NCBI GenBank assembly: GCA_945862325.1
Contig: CAMAXZ010000034.1
Coordinates: 1 to 45,716, forward strand
Length of the DNA: 45,716 bases
Source: Klebsiella pneumoniae
GTDB lineage: Bacteria; Myxococcota_A; UBA796; SXON01
Direction: 5' to 3'
Made by a program: the position numbers and the translations under genes. The notes under the pieces were generated by a model, which worked only from the letters and a program-made list of their open reading frames with translations, did no database searches and was not told the origin of the DNA. This document shows positions 1 through 9,310 of this stretch, in pieces; within the stretch, counting starts at the first letter, position 1, and every line of letters begins with the position of its first letter.

Positions 1-249
1 GCGCCCGCCGCCGCGCCGGCCGCCGCGTCGCCGTCCGCCGCCCCGGCCGGCGCCTGCGCGGTCAACATCAACAGCGCCGACGCGTCCGCCCTGCAGACCC
101 TCCCGGGCATCGGCGAGAGCAAGGCCGCGGCGATCCTCCAGGATCGGAAGGACAACGGTCCGTTCGCCACCTGCGACGACCTCGACCGCGTGAGCGGCAT
201 CGGGCCGTCGACCGTCGCGAACCTCAAGGCGTGCTGCGTCACCAAGTGA
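1..249 (+). CDS. ComEA-like helix-hairpin-helix protein, 3' part
   Basis: The open frame enters from the left edge and ends with TGA at 247-249, leaving 82 residues. An Ala/Pro-rich stretch is followed by a domain beginning CAVNINSADASALQTLPGIG, then SKAAAILQDRK and VSGIGPSTVANLK. These are the two helix-hairpin-helix motifs of the ComEA DNA-binding domain (family knowledge: binds double-stranded DNA during uptake, usually anchored or periplasmic). Cysteines flank the domain, including a terminal CC pair, which would suit an exported protein. The N-terminus lies outside the window, so a signal or membrane segment cannot be checked. The next gene starts at a GTG that overlaps this stop (GTGA). 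Confidence 0.85.
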   Translation, partial: APAAAPAAASPSAAPAGACAVNINSADASALQTLPGIGESKAAAILQDRKDNGPFATCDDLDRVSGIGPSTVANLKACCVTK

Positions 250-1460
250 TCACCCTCGCCTTCCTTGCCGTCTTCGCCTGCACCCCAGACGACGACGCCG
301 ACGACACCGGGGTGGACGCCACCGCGGACTCCGACTCCGGGAGCGACTCCGACTCCGGGGGCGACTCCGACTCGGCGACCGACACCGTCGACACCGCCGA
401 GTGCCCAGAGTTCGAAGAGCCCGGCGCGCCCGCCACGCGCGACACCGGCGACGGCCCCCGCGCCGCGCACACGCTCGACGGGACCGTCACATGGACGCTC
501 TCCTTCGACGACGACGCCGAGGCGGCCGGATACCGAGACTGTACCTACACCCGGCAATACACCGAATTCACGGAGTCTACGCTCCACGGCCACCTCTGCC
601 CGGAATGCTCCCTCCTCACCCGAGGGTTCGCCGAGGTGATCGACGGGTACGACGACTGCTTCGCGCAGATCTCGACCGCCGACGCGATCCGCCCCGAGGC
701 GCTGGGGCTCGCCGAGGTCGACGGGGCGTGGAGCTTGTTCCGCTCCGGCTCGCTCAACGTCAGCCTGGGCGACATGGGCCCGATCACGGGCGATCCGACG
801 GGATCGTTCGCCGTCGCGTGGACCGACGAGTCCGCCCTCGACGAGGGCGGCACGATGGTTCTCTCCGCGGCGGGAACGCTGCAGCGCGCGACCAGCGCCA
901 CCGCGACGGTGCCGGACCCCGACGGCGCGCGCGCGGAGCCGTACAGCTGCGGGTGGCCGCAGAACAGCCCCGGCGGGGCGAACGCAAGCTACGACGTCGC
1001 GATCGGGAAAGTGCTGCCGAACGTGCGCCTCGAAGACCAGTGCGGCGAGCCCGTCGACGTCTGGGACTTCCGCGGGTGGTGGTTGGTGATCGACGCCGCC
1101 GCGACCAACTGCGGCCCGTGCCAGGCCATGGCCGCCGAAGCGGACGCCTTCGAGGAGCGCATGCGCAACCGCTGCGTCCCCGTCAAGAACATCACGCTCC
1201 TGGCCGAGTCGCTCAGCGCGATCAACGTGCCCGCCACCATCGACGTCCGCCAGGATTGGGCGGCCACCTTCGGCGTCTCCAGCCCGGTGCTCGGCGACGA
1301 AGGCTTCGGCTACGCGTTGTTCCCCGACATCCTCGGGGACACCGACGGGGGCATGAGCTACCCGACGGTGGTGGTCGTCGATCCGGACGGCCTCGTCGTC
1401 TGGGCGGGTACGGGCTTCGGCGGCTGGGAAGAGGTCGAGGCGATCATCCTCGGGCAGTGA
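246..1460 (+). CDS. Lipoprotein with thioredoxin/redoxin-like domain
   Basis: I chose GTG 246 (404 aa) because it overlaps the upstream TGA and gives a short lipoprotein signal ending LAVFAC (lipidated Cys12). A GTG at 231 is the alternative. After the Cys comes an acidic Ser/Asp/Thr linker. Next is a beta-rich domain of unknown family with a C-x18-C-x2-C-x16-C pattern. Last is a C-terminal redoxin domain with CGPC at about residues 289-292, inside WLVIDAAATNCGPCQAM, and a later cis-Pro-like SYPTVVVVD segment. TlpA/AhpC-type proteins reduce or exchange disulfides in the periplasm, and that role is inferred here. The gene ends 17 bp inside the convergent gene on the other strand. Confidence 0.85.
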   Translation: MITLAFLAVFACTPDDDADDTGVDATADSDSGSDSDSGGDSDSATDTVDTAECPEFEEPGAPATRDTGDGPRAAHTLDGTVTWTLSFDDDAEAAGYRDCTYTRQYTEFTESTLHGHLCPECSLLTRGFAEVIDGYDDCFAQISTADAIRPEALGLAEVDGAWSLFRSGSLNVSLGDMGPITGDPTGSFAVAWTDESALDEGGTMVLSAAGTLQRATSATATVPDPDGARAEPYSCGWPQNSPGGANASYDVAIGKVLPNVRLEDQCGEPVDVWDFRGWWLVIDAAATNCGPCQAMAAEADAFEERMRNRCVPVKNITLLAESLSAINVPATIDVRQDWAATFGVSSPVLGDEGFGYALFPDILGDTDGGMSYPTVVVVDPDGLVVWAGTGFGGWEEVEAIILGQ

Positions 1461-2379
1461 CGCGGCGCCGCGCGAGCGCGGCCGCGAGCACCAGGGCGAA
1501 CGGCGCCAAGGACGGAGCCCCGACCGCCGCGCAGCCGCACTCCCCGATGATCGCGACGCCGTCGTCGTCGACCGCGGTGTCGACGTCGCCGGCGCACGCG
1601 GCGTCGGCGCCGGAGCAGTCGTTGTCGATGCCGTCGCCGCAGACCTCCGCCTGGGTGACGCCCACGGCCGCGCTGCTGTCGTCGCAGTCGGGGCCGCCAA
1701 CGGTCGCCGAGGGCTCGCCGTCGCCGTCGACGTCGACGAGGTCGAGGCCGTCGCAGTCCTGATCGATGCCGTCGTACGGCACCTCGGTGGTCGGCACGCC
1801 CTGGTCCGGGTCGGCGTCGTCGCAGTCGGTGCCGCCCCACGTCTCGGCGACGAGGCCGTCGCCGTCGGCGTCCGCGTCCTCCGACGTGAGGATCATGTTG
1901 TAGTAGTGGTTCTCCGGGCGCTCGTCGAAGGTGGCCGGGAGCGGATCCGCCTCCACCTGGTAGCTGCCACCGACGTCGGCGAACCACGGCGCGTCGGAAG
2001 CGCCGTCGGTGTAGAAGTAGTACCAGGCGCTGTCGATCCAGACGCCCACGGCGTAGGTGACGCCGGGCTCGACGAGCCAGGTCACCTCGGGCGACTCCGC
2101 CCACTCGATGTCCCGGGACGGCGCGGGGTAATCGTCGGCGAGCACGCCTTCGACGAGCTCGAAGCTGTTTCCGGCCTCGCGGTACAGCACGAACCAGATG
2201 TCGCCTTCGTCGCCTCCGGCGTACACCGCGAAGTCCACGGCGGTGATGACCGCCGCCTGATCGACCTCGAGCTCCACGAGCTTGAGCATGTCGCCATTGT
2301 TGTTGTACACGGCAGTCCCGCCGATCTCGTCGACCTCGGTGGCGGACGCGACGGACACGGTCAGCAGCAGGCTCAGCAT
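1444..2379 (-). CDS. Secreted protein with MopE-like metal-binding repeats and MYXO-CTERM-like tail
   Basis: The protein has 311 aa. It starts with a short signal peptide, MLSLLLTVSVASA. A beta-rich region (residues about 14-165) contains the Trp/Tyr-rich stretch VWIDSAWYYFYTDG. Two 'putative metal-binding motif' repeats follow: DADGDG...GGTDCDDADPDQ...YDGIDQDCDG and DVDGDGEP...GPDCDD...CGDGIDNDCSG. These resemble the calcium/copper-binding repeats of MopE-type myxobacterial surface proteins. The C-terminus, GECGCAAVGAPSL then a hydrophobic stretch and LARRRVTARG, looks like a MYXO-CTERM sorting signal (Cys motif, membrane helix, Arg cluster). This predicts processing at the Cys and surface anchoring. 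A GAGG ribosome site precedes the ATG. Confidence 0.8.
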   Translation of the reverse strand: MLSLLLTVSVASATEVDEIGGTAVYNNNGDMLKLVELEVDQAAVITAVDFAVYAGGDEGDIWFVLYREAGNSFELVEGVLADDYPAPSRDIEWAESPEVTWLVEPGVTYAVGVWIDSAWYYFYTDGASDAPWFADVGGSYQVEADPLPATFDERPENHYYNMILTSEDADADGDGLVAETWGGTDCDDADPDQGVPTTEVPYDGIDQDCDGLDLVDVDGDGEPSATVGGPDCDDSSAAVGVTQAEVCGDGIDNDCSGADAACAGDVDTAVDDDGVAIIGECGCAAVGAPSLAPFALVLAAALARRRVTARG

Positions 2380-2418
2380 CAGGACCTCGGAAGCGGGCCA
2401 GTGTAGCCGGATTGCGCG

Positions 2419-3213
2419 CTAGTTGGCGGCGATCCAGTCCTCGAGCAGATTGCTGTTCTTCACCATGCTGTTGATCACGAGGTTCAGGGCGATGTCGTCG
2501 TCCACCTCGTCCTCGCCGAACTCGGCGACGACCCAGGTCGCCTGGATGCTCCGGGTCTTCACGCCGGCCGGCGCGTCGTCGCCCGCGGGGATCGCGGCCC
2601 ACATGAAGTACTGCTGCTGCACGCGGAGATCGAAGATCGACTGGACGTCCGCCGGGGACCGCAGCCAGGTGCGCTCGACCACGACCTTGCCGAGGTCGGT
2701 GTCGACCCAGCGGTACTGGACCATCGAGTTCGTGGACACCTGCACGACCCCATAGTCGAACTCCGCCCACACCTCGAACTCGATGCGATCGCACTCCTGC
2801 TCCATGAAGCAGCGGATCTCGCGGCTCTCCGCGTCGCGGCGGTTCGCGAGGTACACGCCCGGGTACACATCGAGCGGGTCGTCGTTGATGATCGCCTCCA
2901 TCAACGTCTCGACGTCGTACGCCGACTCGTGGCCGACGGCCGCGCCCGCCAACGCCTCGACCGTCGCCGCGTCCTGTTGCGCGCCGCCAAGGGCGTTGAT
3001 CGCCTCGAGCGACAGGTCGTCGACCGAGTAGCCCTCGAGCGTCTCTTGGAGGCGCTTGTCGAGCCAGGCGTCGGTGTTGACGGCGCCCACCTGGAGGTAG
3101 TCGGCCTCGTCGTCGTCGACGTGCTCGAACAGGAACCCGACGAGTTGGTCGAGCTCCTCCGGCGCGTCGGGAGGGGCAGGCTTGCACGCGACGAGGGCGA
3201 ACAGAAGGATCAT
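2419..3213 (-). CDS. Lipoprotein of unknown function
   Basis: The protein has 264 aa from ATG 3213, which gives the short signal MILLFALVAC followed by KPAPPDAPEE. Other starts in frame are TTG 3249 and GTG 3237. These would add an Arg-containing n-region, so the start is uncertain. The body is acidic and mixed alpha/beta, with a Cys pair in REIRCFMEQECDR and several Trp/Tyr-rich strands. I recognise no family. It lies about 40 bp upstream of the metal-repeat gene on the same strand and could be co-transcribed. The residue after the lipidated Cys is Lys, unlike the other lipoproteins here. Confidence 0.7.
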   Translation of the reverse strand: MILLFALVACKPAPPDAPEELDQLVGFLFEHVDDDEADYLQVGAVNTDAWLDKRLQETLEGYSVDDLSLEAINALGGAQQDAATVEALAGAAVGHESAYDVETLMEAIINDDPLDVYPGVYLANRRDAESREIRCFMEQECDRIEFEVWAEFDYGVVQVSTNSMVQYRWVDTDLGKVVVERTWLRSPADVQSIFDLRVQQQYFMWAAIPAGDDAPAGVKTRSIQATWVVAEFGEDEVDDDIALNLVINSMVKNSNLLEDWIAAN

Positions 3214-3364
3214 GCACAGAGCGTAGATCGGGCGCACCTCGCGGCGCAAGGATCTCCGTCACGGCCGTGACGGATTCGCGACGCCGTCGGCGGCAGCCGT
3301 GCGATCGCCGGACCGCCGAGCATCCGCGCGCGTCACGCGGGGGGGCGGCGGCGAGAGCCGTAAC

Positions 3365-3423
3365 TATCCAGTTCCTACACGGCATTTGGGCAACCGCCCG
3401 GCCTCACCTGGAACTCACGGAGG
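3365..3423 (+). promoter_or_regulatory. Candidate -10 element and ribosome site for the Asp-Thr lipoprotein
   Basis: TATCCA at 3365-3370 resembles the TATCC elements in front of several other genes here. A GGAGG at 3419-3423 sits 5 nt before GTG 3429 and decides that start over upstream in-frame codons. No convincing -35 is visible. Promoter assignment is inference. Confidence 0.35.
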
Positions 3424-3428
3424 TACTC

Positions 3429-4358
<930 letters not shown>

Positions 4359-4365
4359 CCGAGGC

Positions 4366-5529
4366 TCAGACGCGCTCGAACACGGCCGCCGCGCCCATCC
4401 CGCCGCCGATGCACATGCTCACGACGCCATACCGGGCGTTGCGGCGCGGCATCTCGTGCAGGAGCGTGGCGGTCAGCTTCGCGCCCGAGCAGCCGAGCGG
4501 GTGACCGAGGGCGATGGCGCCGCCGTTCACGTTCACCTTGTCGGCGTCGATGCCGAGCTCACGGACCACCGCGACGCTCTGCGCCGCGAACGCCTCGTTG
4601 ATCTCGAACAGGTCGACGTCCGCGAGGGCGATCCCGGCCTTGGCGAGCGCCTTCGGGATGGCCGCGACCGGTCCGATGCCCATGATCTCCGGCGGCACGC
4701 CAGCGACCTGGTACGACCGGAGCACGCCGAGGATCGGCAGCCCGAGCTGCTCGGCGAGCTCGCGGGCCATCACGATGGTCGCGGCGGCGCCGTCGCTGGT
4801 CTGCGAGCTGTTGCCGGCGGTGACCGACCCATCTTGCTTGAACGCCGGCTTCAGCCGGCCGAGCCCCTCGACGGACGTGTCGGCGCGGGGGCCTTCGTCC
4901 ACCGAGAAGACGAGGTCCTTCCACGCATCCCCGGCCCAGAGCCGCGTCGCGACGGGCACGACCTCGTCGGCGAACCGACCTTCGCGGATGGCCGAGAGCG
5001 CGTTCATGTGGCTGCGGAAGGCGAACGCGTCCTGGTCCGCGCGCGAGACATCGAACTTCACCGCCACGTTCTCGGCGGTGATGCCCATCGGCGTGTAGGT
5101 CTCCGGGCGGTTCGCGATGAGGCCCGGGTGCGGCGAGGGCTTCTGCCCGCCCATCGGAATCTGGCTCATGCTCTCGACGCCACCGGTCAGCGCCACGTCC
5201 TGCCAGCCCGCGGCGATCGCGGACGCGGCCTGCGCGAGCGACTGCAGCCCGGAGCTGCAGAACCGGTTGATCGTCAGGGCGGGCACGCCGTCGGGCAAGC
5301 CGGCGATGAACCCGGCGATGCGACCGAGGTTCATGCCTTGCTCGGCCTCGGGCATGGCCGTGCCGACGACGACGTCGTCGATCCGGGCCGGGTCGAGCGC
5401 CGGCACGCGCGCGAGCGCGCCGGTGAACACCTGGGCGAGGAGCTCGTCCGGGCGGGTGTCCTTCAGCGAGCCGCGCGGCGCCTTGCCAACCGCGGAGCGA
5501 ACGGCGGAAACGATGACGACTTCACGCAT
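4366..5529 (-). CDS. fadA: Acetyl-CoA C-acyltransferase (3-ketoacyl-CoA thiolase)
   Basis: The product has 387 aa, normal for a thiolase. It cleaves 3-ketoacyl-CoA with CoA in the last step of beta-oxidation. The nucleophile is Cys91 in NRFCSSGLQ. The second set is NEAFAAQS, His343 in GHPLGCSGA and Cys373 in SMCIGGGMG. GGVESMSQ is also present. The gene lies 12 bp downstream of fadN on the same strand, the order found in Bacillus fadNA, so both activities would be made together. ATG 5529 follows GGAG on the minus strand. Specificity (long chain or other) cannot be read from sequence alone. Confidence 0.93.
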   Translation of the reverse strand: MREVVIVSAVRSAVGKAPRGSLKDTRPDELLAQVFTGALARVPALDPARIDDVVVGTAMPEAEQGMNLGRIAGFIAGLPDGVPALTINRFCSSGLQSLAQAASAIAAGWQDVALTGGVESMSQIPMGGQKPSPHPGLIANRPETYTPMGITAENVAVKFDVSRADQDAFAFRSHMNALSAIREGRFADEVVPVATRLWAGDAWKDLVFSVDEGPRADTSVEGLGRLKPAFKQDGSVTAGNSSQTSDGAAATIVMARELAEQLGLPILGVLRSYQVAGVPPEIMGIGPVAAIPKALAKAGIALADVDLFEINEAFAAQSVAVVRELGIDADKVNVNGGAIALGHPLGCSGAKLTATLLHEMPRRNARYGVVSMCIGGGMGAAAVFERV

Positions 5530-5541
5530 GGGTCACTCCAA

Positions 5542-7896
5542 TCAGTTGCGAAGGGGCTTGCCCTTCTCGAGCATGTGCTGGATGCGGGCGACGGTCTCGG
5601 GGTTGCCGCAGAGCGACACGAACGCCTCGCGCTCGAGGTCGAGGATGTCCTGCTCCGTGCGCACCGCGCCGAACGGGATGTCGCCACCCGTCAGGACGTA
5701 CGCCAGCTTCTTGCCGACGACGAGGTCGTAGGGCGTGATGTACCCGCCTTCGCGCATCTGGTAGAGGTACAGCTCGATGGCGGCGCGGCCGCTGGTGCCC
5801 GGCAGGCGGAAGCTTCGGGGGCGCGGCGGCGTGTACCCGCCGGCGAGCAGGCCGAGCGCGGTGCGCTTGGCGTCCCCGATCAGGCGATCCGGGTCGAGCG
5901 TGAGCCGATCGGAGGGGCGGAGGAACCCCGCATCGCGGGCCTCTTCGCCGCTCGTCGCCACCTTCGCGGTGCCGATGTGCTCGAACGCCTTCTGCACGAA
6001 CGGGTTCGGGTCGTAGGCGACGCCGGCCGGAAGGTCTCCCAGGTAGCGGCTGAGGATCTCCTTGCAGCCGCCGCCCGCGGGGATGAGCCCGACGCCGACC
6101 TCGACGAGGCCCGCGTAGAGCTCTCCGGCCGCCTGCGTCGCGGCGGAGTGCATCGTGATCTCGACGCCGCCGCCGAGCGTGAGGCCCCAAGGCGCCGTCA
6201 CCACGGGCTTCGCGCTGAACTTGGCCCGCTGGAGCAGGTTCTGGAGGCGAGACACCCCGCCCTCGATGGCGGCCCAGTCCTGCTGGAGCGCGTTCATGAG
6301 GATCATGAGGATGTTGGCGCCGGCACAGAACGCGTTGCCGCCCTGGTTCCCGACGACGAGCGCGTCGAAGCGTCCGGCGTCGAGCATGTCGAGCGCCTGC
6401 TCGTACATGGGGATGATCTGGTCGTCGAGCGCGTTCATCTTCGCGTGGAACTCGAGGCAGGCGACCCCGTCGCCCAGATCGAGGATCGACGCCGAGACGT
6501 TGCGCTCGACCTCGCCGCCGCGGGCGCGGATGTCGTCGAGGGAAACCTGGCCCTGCGCCATCGGCACACCGCGGACGCCACCAGCCCAGAACGTACGTTC
6601 GCCCTCGACACGCTCATAGAAGCGCGTGCGACCGGAGGCGAGCATGTCCTTCACCCACGCCGGGACCTCGCGGCCTTCGGACTCCATGCGGGCGACCGAC
6701 TCCGGAACGCCGAGGGCGTCCCAGCTCTCGAACGGGCCCATCTCCCAGCCGAAGCCCCACTTCATCGCGTTGTCGACGTTGCGCACGTCGTCCGCGATCT
6801 CTCCGACCCGACGCGCCGCGTAGAGCAGGGTGTCGGCCGTCACGTTCCACACGAACGCGGCGACCGCGTCCGACCCGCCGCAGATGATCTTCAGGCTCTC
6901 GCCGGGCGTCTCCGCCTTTCGCGCGGCGCCGAGGCTCTCGAAGCGCACCTTCTCGGCCTGCGGCACGTAGGCGCCGGTGGCGAGGTCGAGTTGGAGGATC
7001 TCCGACTTGCCTTCCGCGTTCTTGACCTTCTTGTAGAAGCCCGCGCCGGACTTCTCGCCCAGCGCGCCGGCCGCGATCAGCCCGCGCAGGAACTCCGGCA
7101 CGACGAACGCGTCGCGCGACTCGTCGTCCGGGCACCCGGCGTGGATCCCCTCGACGACGTGCGCCAGGGTGTCGAGGCCCACGAGGTCGGCGGTGCGGAA
7201 CACCGCGGACGCCGGACGCCCGGTGGGCTTGCCCCAGATCGTGTCGACCTGCTGAACCGTGAACCCCTTCATGTGGCGGAACACCGACGCGATGCCGTAG
7301 GTGCCGACACGATTGGCCACGAACGCCGGGGTGTCCTTGCCGTACACGATGCCCTTGCCCAGGACGCGCTCGCCGAAGTCGTGCCAGGTCGCGACCACCT
7401 CGGGCGACGTGGCGGGCCCGGCGATGAGCTCGAGCAGCCGCATGTAGCGGACCGGATTGAAGAAGTGGGTGACGAGGAAGCGGGACCGCAGGCCCTCGTC
7501 CATGTCCGCGGTCATCGCCGCGATGGGGATGCCCGACGTGTTGGAGGACACGATCGCGTCCGGGCGGGCGTTGGCCGCGACCCACGCGAACACCTTGCGC
7601 TTGACCGGGAGGATCTCCGCGACCACCTCGATGATCGCGTCGCACTCGGCGAGGCGGGCCGCGTCGGCCTCGTACTCGCAGGGCGCGATGCGCGACACGT
7701 CGGCCGCCCGGTAGAGCGGCGCGGGCCGGAGCTTCGCGAGGTTGGCGACGCCAGCCTTCGCGAGCGCGCGCGGATCCCCCCCATCCCGCGGGGGGATGTC
7801 GTAGAGCAGGCTGGAGATGCCCGCGTTCGCGAGGTGGGCGGCGATGCCCTGCCCCATGACCCCGGCGCCCAGAACGGCGACCTTGCGGATGCCCAT
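5542..7896 (-). CDS. fadN: 3-hydroxyacyl-CoA dehydrogenase / enoyl-CoA hydratase fusion (FadN type)
   Basis: ATG 7896 is preceded by AGGAG at 6 nt and gives a 784-aa protein. An upstream ATG at 7920 is less likely because it lies inside the operator. The order is NAD-binding dehydrogenase first (GAGVMGQG at residues 10-17, then VTHFFNPVRYM), the dehydrogenase C-terminal domains, and an enoyl-CoA hydratase domain from about residue 480. This is the FadN order, the reverse of E. coli FadB. The hydratase keeps both expected glutamates, in LGGGVEI and LVEVGVGLIPAGGG, so it is probably active. It performs hydration and oxidation of enoyl-CoA in the cytoplasm. First gene of the operon; a FadR-like palindrome lies just upstream. 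Confidence 0.93.
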   Translation of the reverse strand: MGIRKVAVLGAGVMGQGIAAHLANAGISSLLYDIPPRDGGDPRALAKAGVANLAKLRPAPLYRAADVSRIAPCEYEADAARLAECDAIIEVVAEILPVKRKVFAWVAANARPDAIVSSNTSGIPIAAMTADMDEGLRSRFLVTHFFNPVRYMRLLELIAGPATSPEVVATWHDFGERVLGKGIVYGKDTPAFVANRVGTYGIASVFRHMKGFTVQQVDTIWGKPTGRPASAVFRTADLVGLDTLAHVVEGIHAGCPDDESRDAFVVPEFLRGLIAAGALGEKSGAGFYKKVKNAEGKSEILQLDLATGAYVPQAEKVRFESLGAARKAETPGESLKIICGGSDAVAAFVWNVTADTLLYAARRVGEIADDVRNVDNAMKWGFGWEMGPFESWDALGVPESVARMESEGREVPAWVKDMLASGRTRFYERVEGERTFWAGGVRGVPMAQGQVSLDDIRARGGEVERNVSASILDLGDGVACLEFHAKMNALDDQIIPMYEQALDMLDAGRFDALVVGNQGGNAFCAGANILMILMNALQQDWAAIEGGVSRLQNLLQRAKFSAKPVVTAPWGLTLGGGVEITMHSAATQAAGELYAGLVEVGVGLIPAGGGCKEILSRYLGDLPAGVAYDPNPFVQKAFEHIGTAKVATSGEEARDAGFLRPSDRLTLDPDRLIGDAKRTALGLLAGGYTPPRPRSFRLPGTSGRAAIELYLYQMREGGYITPYDLVVGKKLAYVLTGGDIPFGAVRTEQDILDLEREAFVSLCGNPETVARIQHMLEKGKPLRN

Positions 7897-7905
7897 CGAC
7901 ACTCC

Positions 7906-7923
7906 TGAATGAAGCCTCATTCA
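7906..7923 (-). promoter_or_regulatory. FadR-like (TetR family) operator upstream of fadN
   Basis: TGAATGAAGCCTCATTCA is a perfect 7+7 inverted repeat with a 4-nt centre. From memory, the Bacillus FadR (YsiA) box is TGAATGAMTANTCATTCA. The match here is complete in both arms and differs only in the central TA. The site directly abuts the fadN ribosome site (AGGAG at 7902-7906) and lies 10 nt before the ATG, where a bound repressor would block transcription. Family precedent: FadR is released by long-chain acyl-CoA. No fadR gene lies in the window, so the regulator is inferred. Confidence 0.7.
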
Positions 7924-8008
7924 AGTATGGCGGCAGGAGCGGGAGGGCAAGGACGCGCCGCGCCGGAATTCTGCGCGCCGACGGTGTACCAACCCCGCGT
8001 CGACGGGC

Positions 8009-9250
8009 CTACAACCCGGCTTGGAACATCAGATCGTCGACCCAGTAGATGCCCTGGAGGTCGGCGTCGAAGGCCTGCGCATGCGCGCGGACGAACTCGG
8101 CGAGCAGCGGGTCGCGCTGGAAGGCGGCGGCGATCTCTGCCGGGATGGGACGTTGCCCGTCGGGGGCGCCGAGCGCCGTGAGGGCGAGCTTGAGCTCGAC
8201 CCACCGCTCGCGCCCGCCACGGATCACGTACCGACGGAACGAGGGCCAGCGCTCGCTGAGGATGACCCAGGCCCACTGCCCGGCGGTGAGCTCGCGGAAC
8301 AAGCGTGCTTCGAGCGCGAACTCGGCGAGCATCGCGACCCGCGCGGCGAGTCGCTCGATCGCGCGCGGGATGCCGATCGAGCGCTGGGCGCAGGTGGTGG
8401 CCAGCACGCCGAGCGACTCGTCCCCGAAGGCCTGCCGTACCACGAGCTCGCCCGAACCAAGGTAGCGACGCAACAACGCGCCGATGCGCCGCACTTCGAG
8501 ACGCGGGACGGTCACGCACAGGTCCGTCAGCTCGTCGAGGATGCGCGACGCGGCGACCTCGGAGACCTCGCCTTCACGCGCCCGGATCGACGCGAGCACC
8601 GCCTCGCGCCCCAACGCGATCACGAAGGCGCAGTCGGGCGCCCCGAGCGTCGCGAGGCGGACGCCGTCGAGGAACGTCATGCGCTGCGCCGCGGGGAGCT
8701 GATCCAGATCGGACACGAACACCACGAGGCGCCCGCGCTGCCCGCTCTTCGCGCCGTCGACGAGCAACGCGAACGCGCGTCGAAAGCGCTCGATCGGCTC
8801 GGGATCGCCCGGGCTCAGCCCCGGCCCGCCGAGCTCCGCGGGCACCCCGTCGAAGCGCATGCGCCCCATCTGCGTGACGAGGTCACGCCCGCGATCGAGG
8901 AGCCCCGCGTTGTTCGCCCCGCCCACACGCGCGATGTTGGCGACGAGACCGGCGAGGGCGCTGCCTTGGTGGGCGTAGCTGCCGGCGTTGAACCATACGG
9001 CGACCGGGTGGAGCTCGGCCGCGGTCTCGATGCCGAGCAGCTCGTGATCCGACTCCACGTAGTGGAGACATCGGCGCATGAACTCGTTCTTGCCAGACCC
9101 CGGCGCGCCCTGGATGTGGGCGACCGCGCCGGGCCCGAGCCGGGTGAGCGTTCGAAGGAAGGCTCGGGCGAGCCGGTCGAACCCGAGGGCGTCCTCGTTG
9201 GCGACGCGCCCGCGCAGCTCGCGGGGCGTCAGGGTGTCCGCGATCGGCAT
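8009..9250 (-). CDS. KAP-family P-loop NTPase
   Basis: The product has 413 aa from ATG 9250; a TTG two codons upstream is the alternative. Walker A is GAPGSGK (about residues 48-54), in the context AVAHIQGAPGSGKNEF. A Walker B-like strand, LVVFVSDLDQL, carries the Asp pair expected in KAP NTPases. The C-terminal half is helical. No membrane helices are obvious, unlike many KAP proteins. Members of this STAND-related class couple ATP hydrolysis to assembly or signalling, and a few serve in phage defence. Nothing nearby supports a defence role. A TAGGGT lies about 5 nt before the ATG. Function unknown. Confidence 0.75.
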   Translation of the reverse strand: MPIADTLTPRELRGRVANEDALGFDRLARAFLRTLTRLGPGAVAHIQGAPGSGKNEFMRRCLHYVESDHELLGIETAAELHPVAVWFNAGSYAHQGSALAGLVANIARVGGANNAGLLDRGRDLVTQMGRMRFDGVPAELGGPGLSPGDPEPIERFRRAFALLVDGAKSGQRGRLVVFVSDLDQLPAAQRMTFLDGVRLATLGAPDCAFVIALGREAVLASIRAREGEVSEVAASRILDELTDLCVTVPRLEVRRIGALLRRYLGSGELVVRQAFGDESLGVLATTCAQRSIGIPRAIERLAARVAMLAEFALEARLFRELTAGQWAWVILSERWPSFRRYVIRGGRERWVELKLALTALGAPDGQRPIPAEIAAAFQRDPLLAEFVRAHAQAFDADLQGIYWVDDLMFQAGL

Positions 9251-9310
9251 GCGCAACCCTACGACGGACGCCGCGGCCCCGCAAACGGAGACGGCGCCGT
9301 GGCCGTGCGA

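Noticed and set aside
8009..9250. KAP NTPase as part of a phage-defence system
   Set aside because: No nuclease, toxin, reverse transcriptase or membrane effector is adjacent; the neighbours are a fad operon and an LEA lipoprotein.
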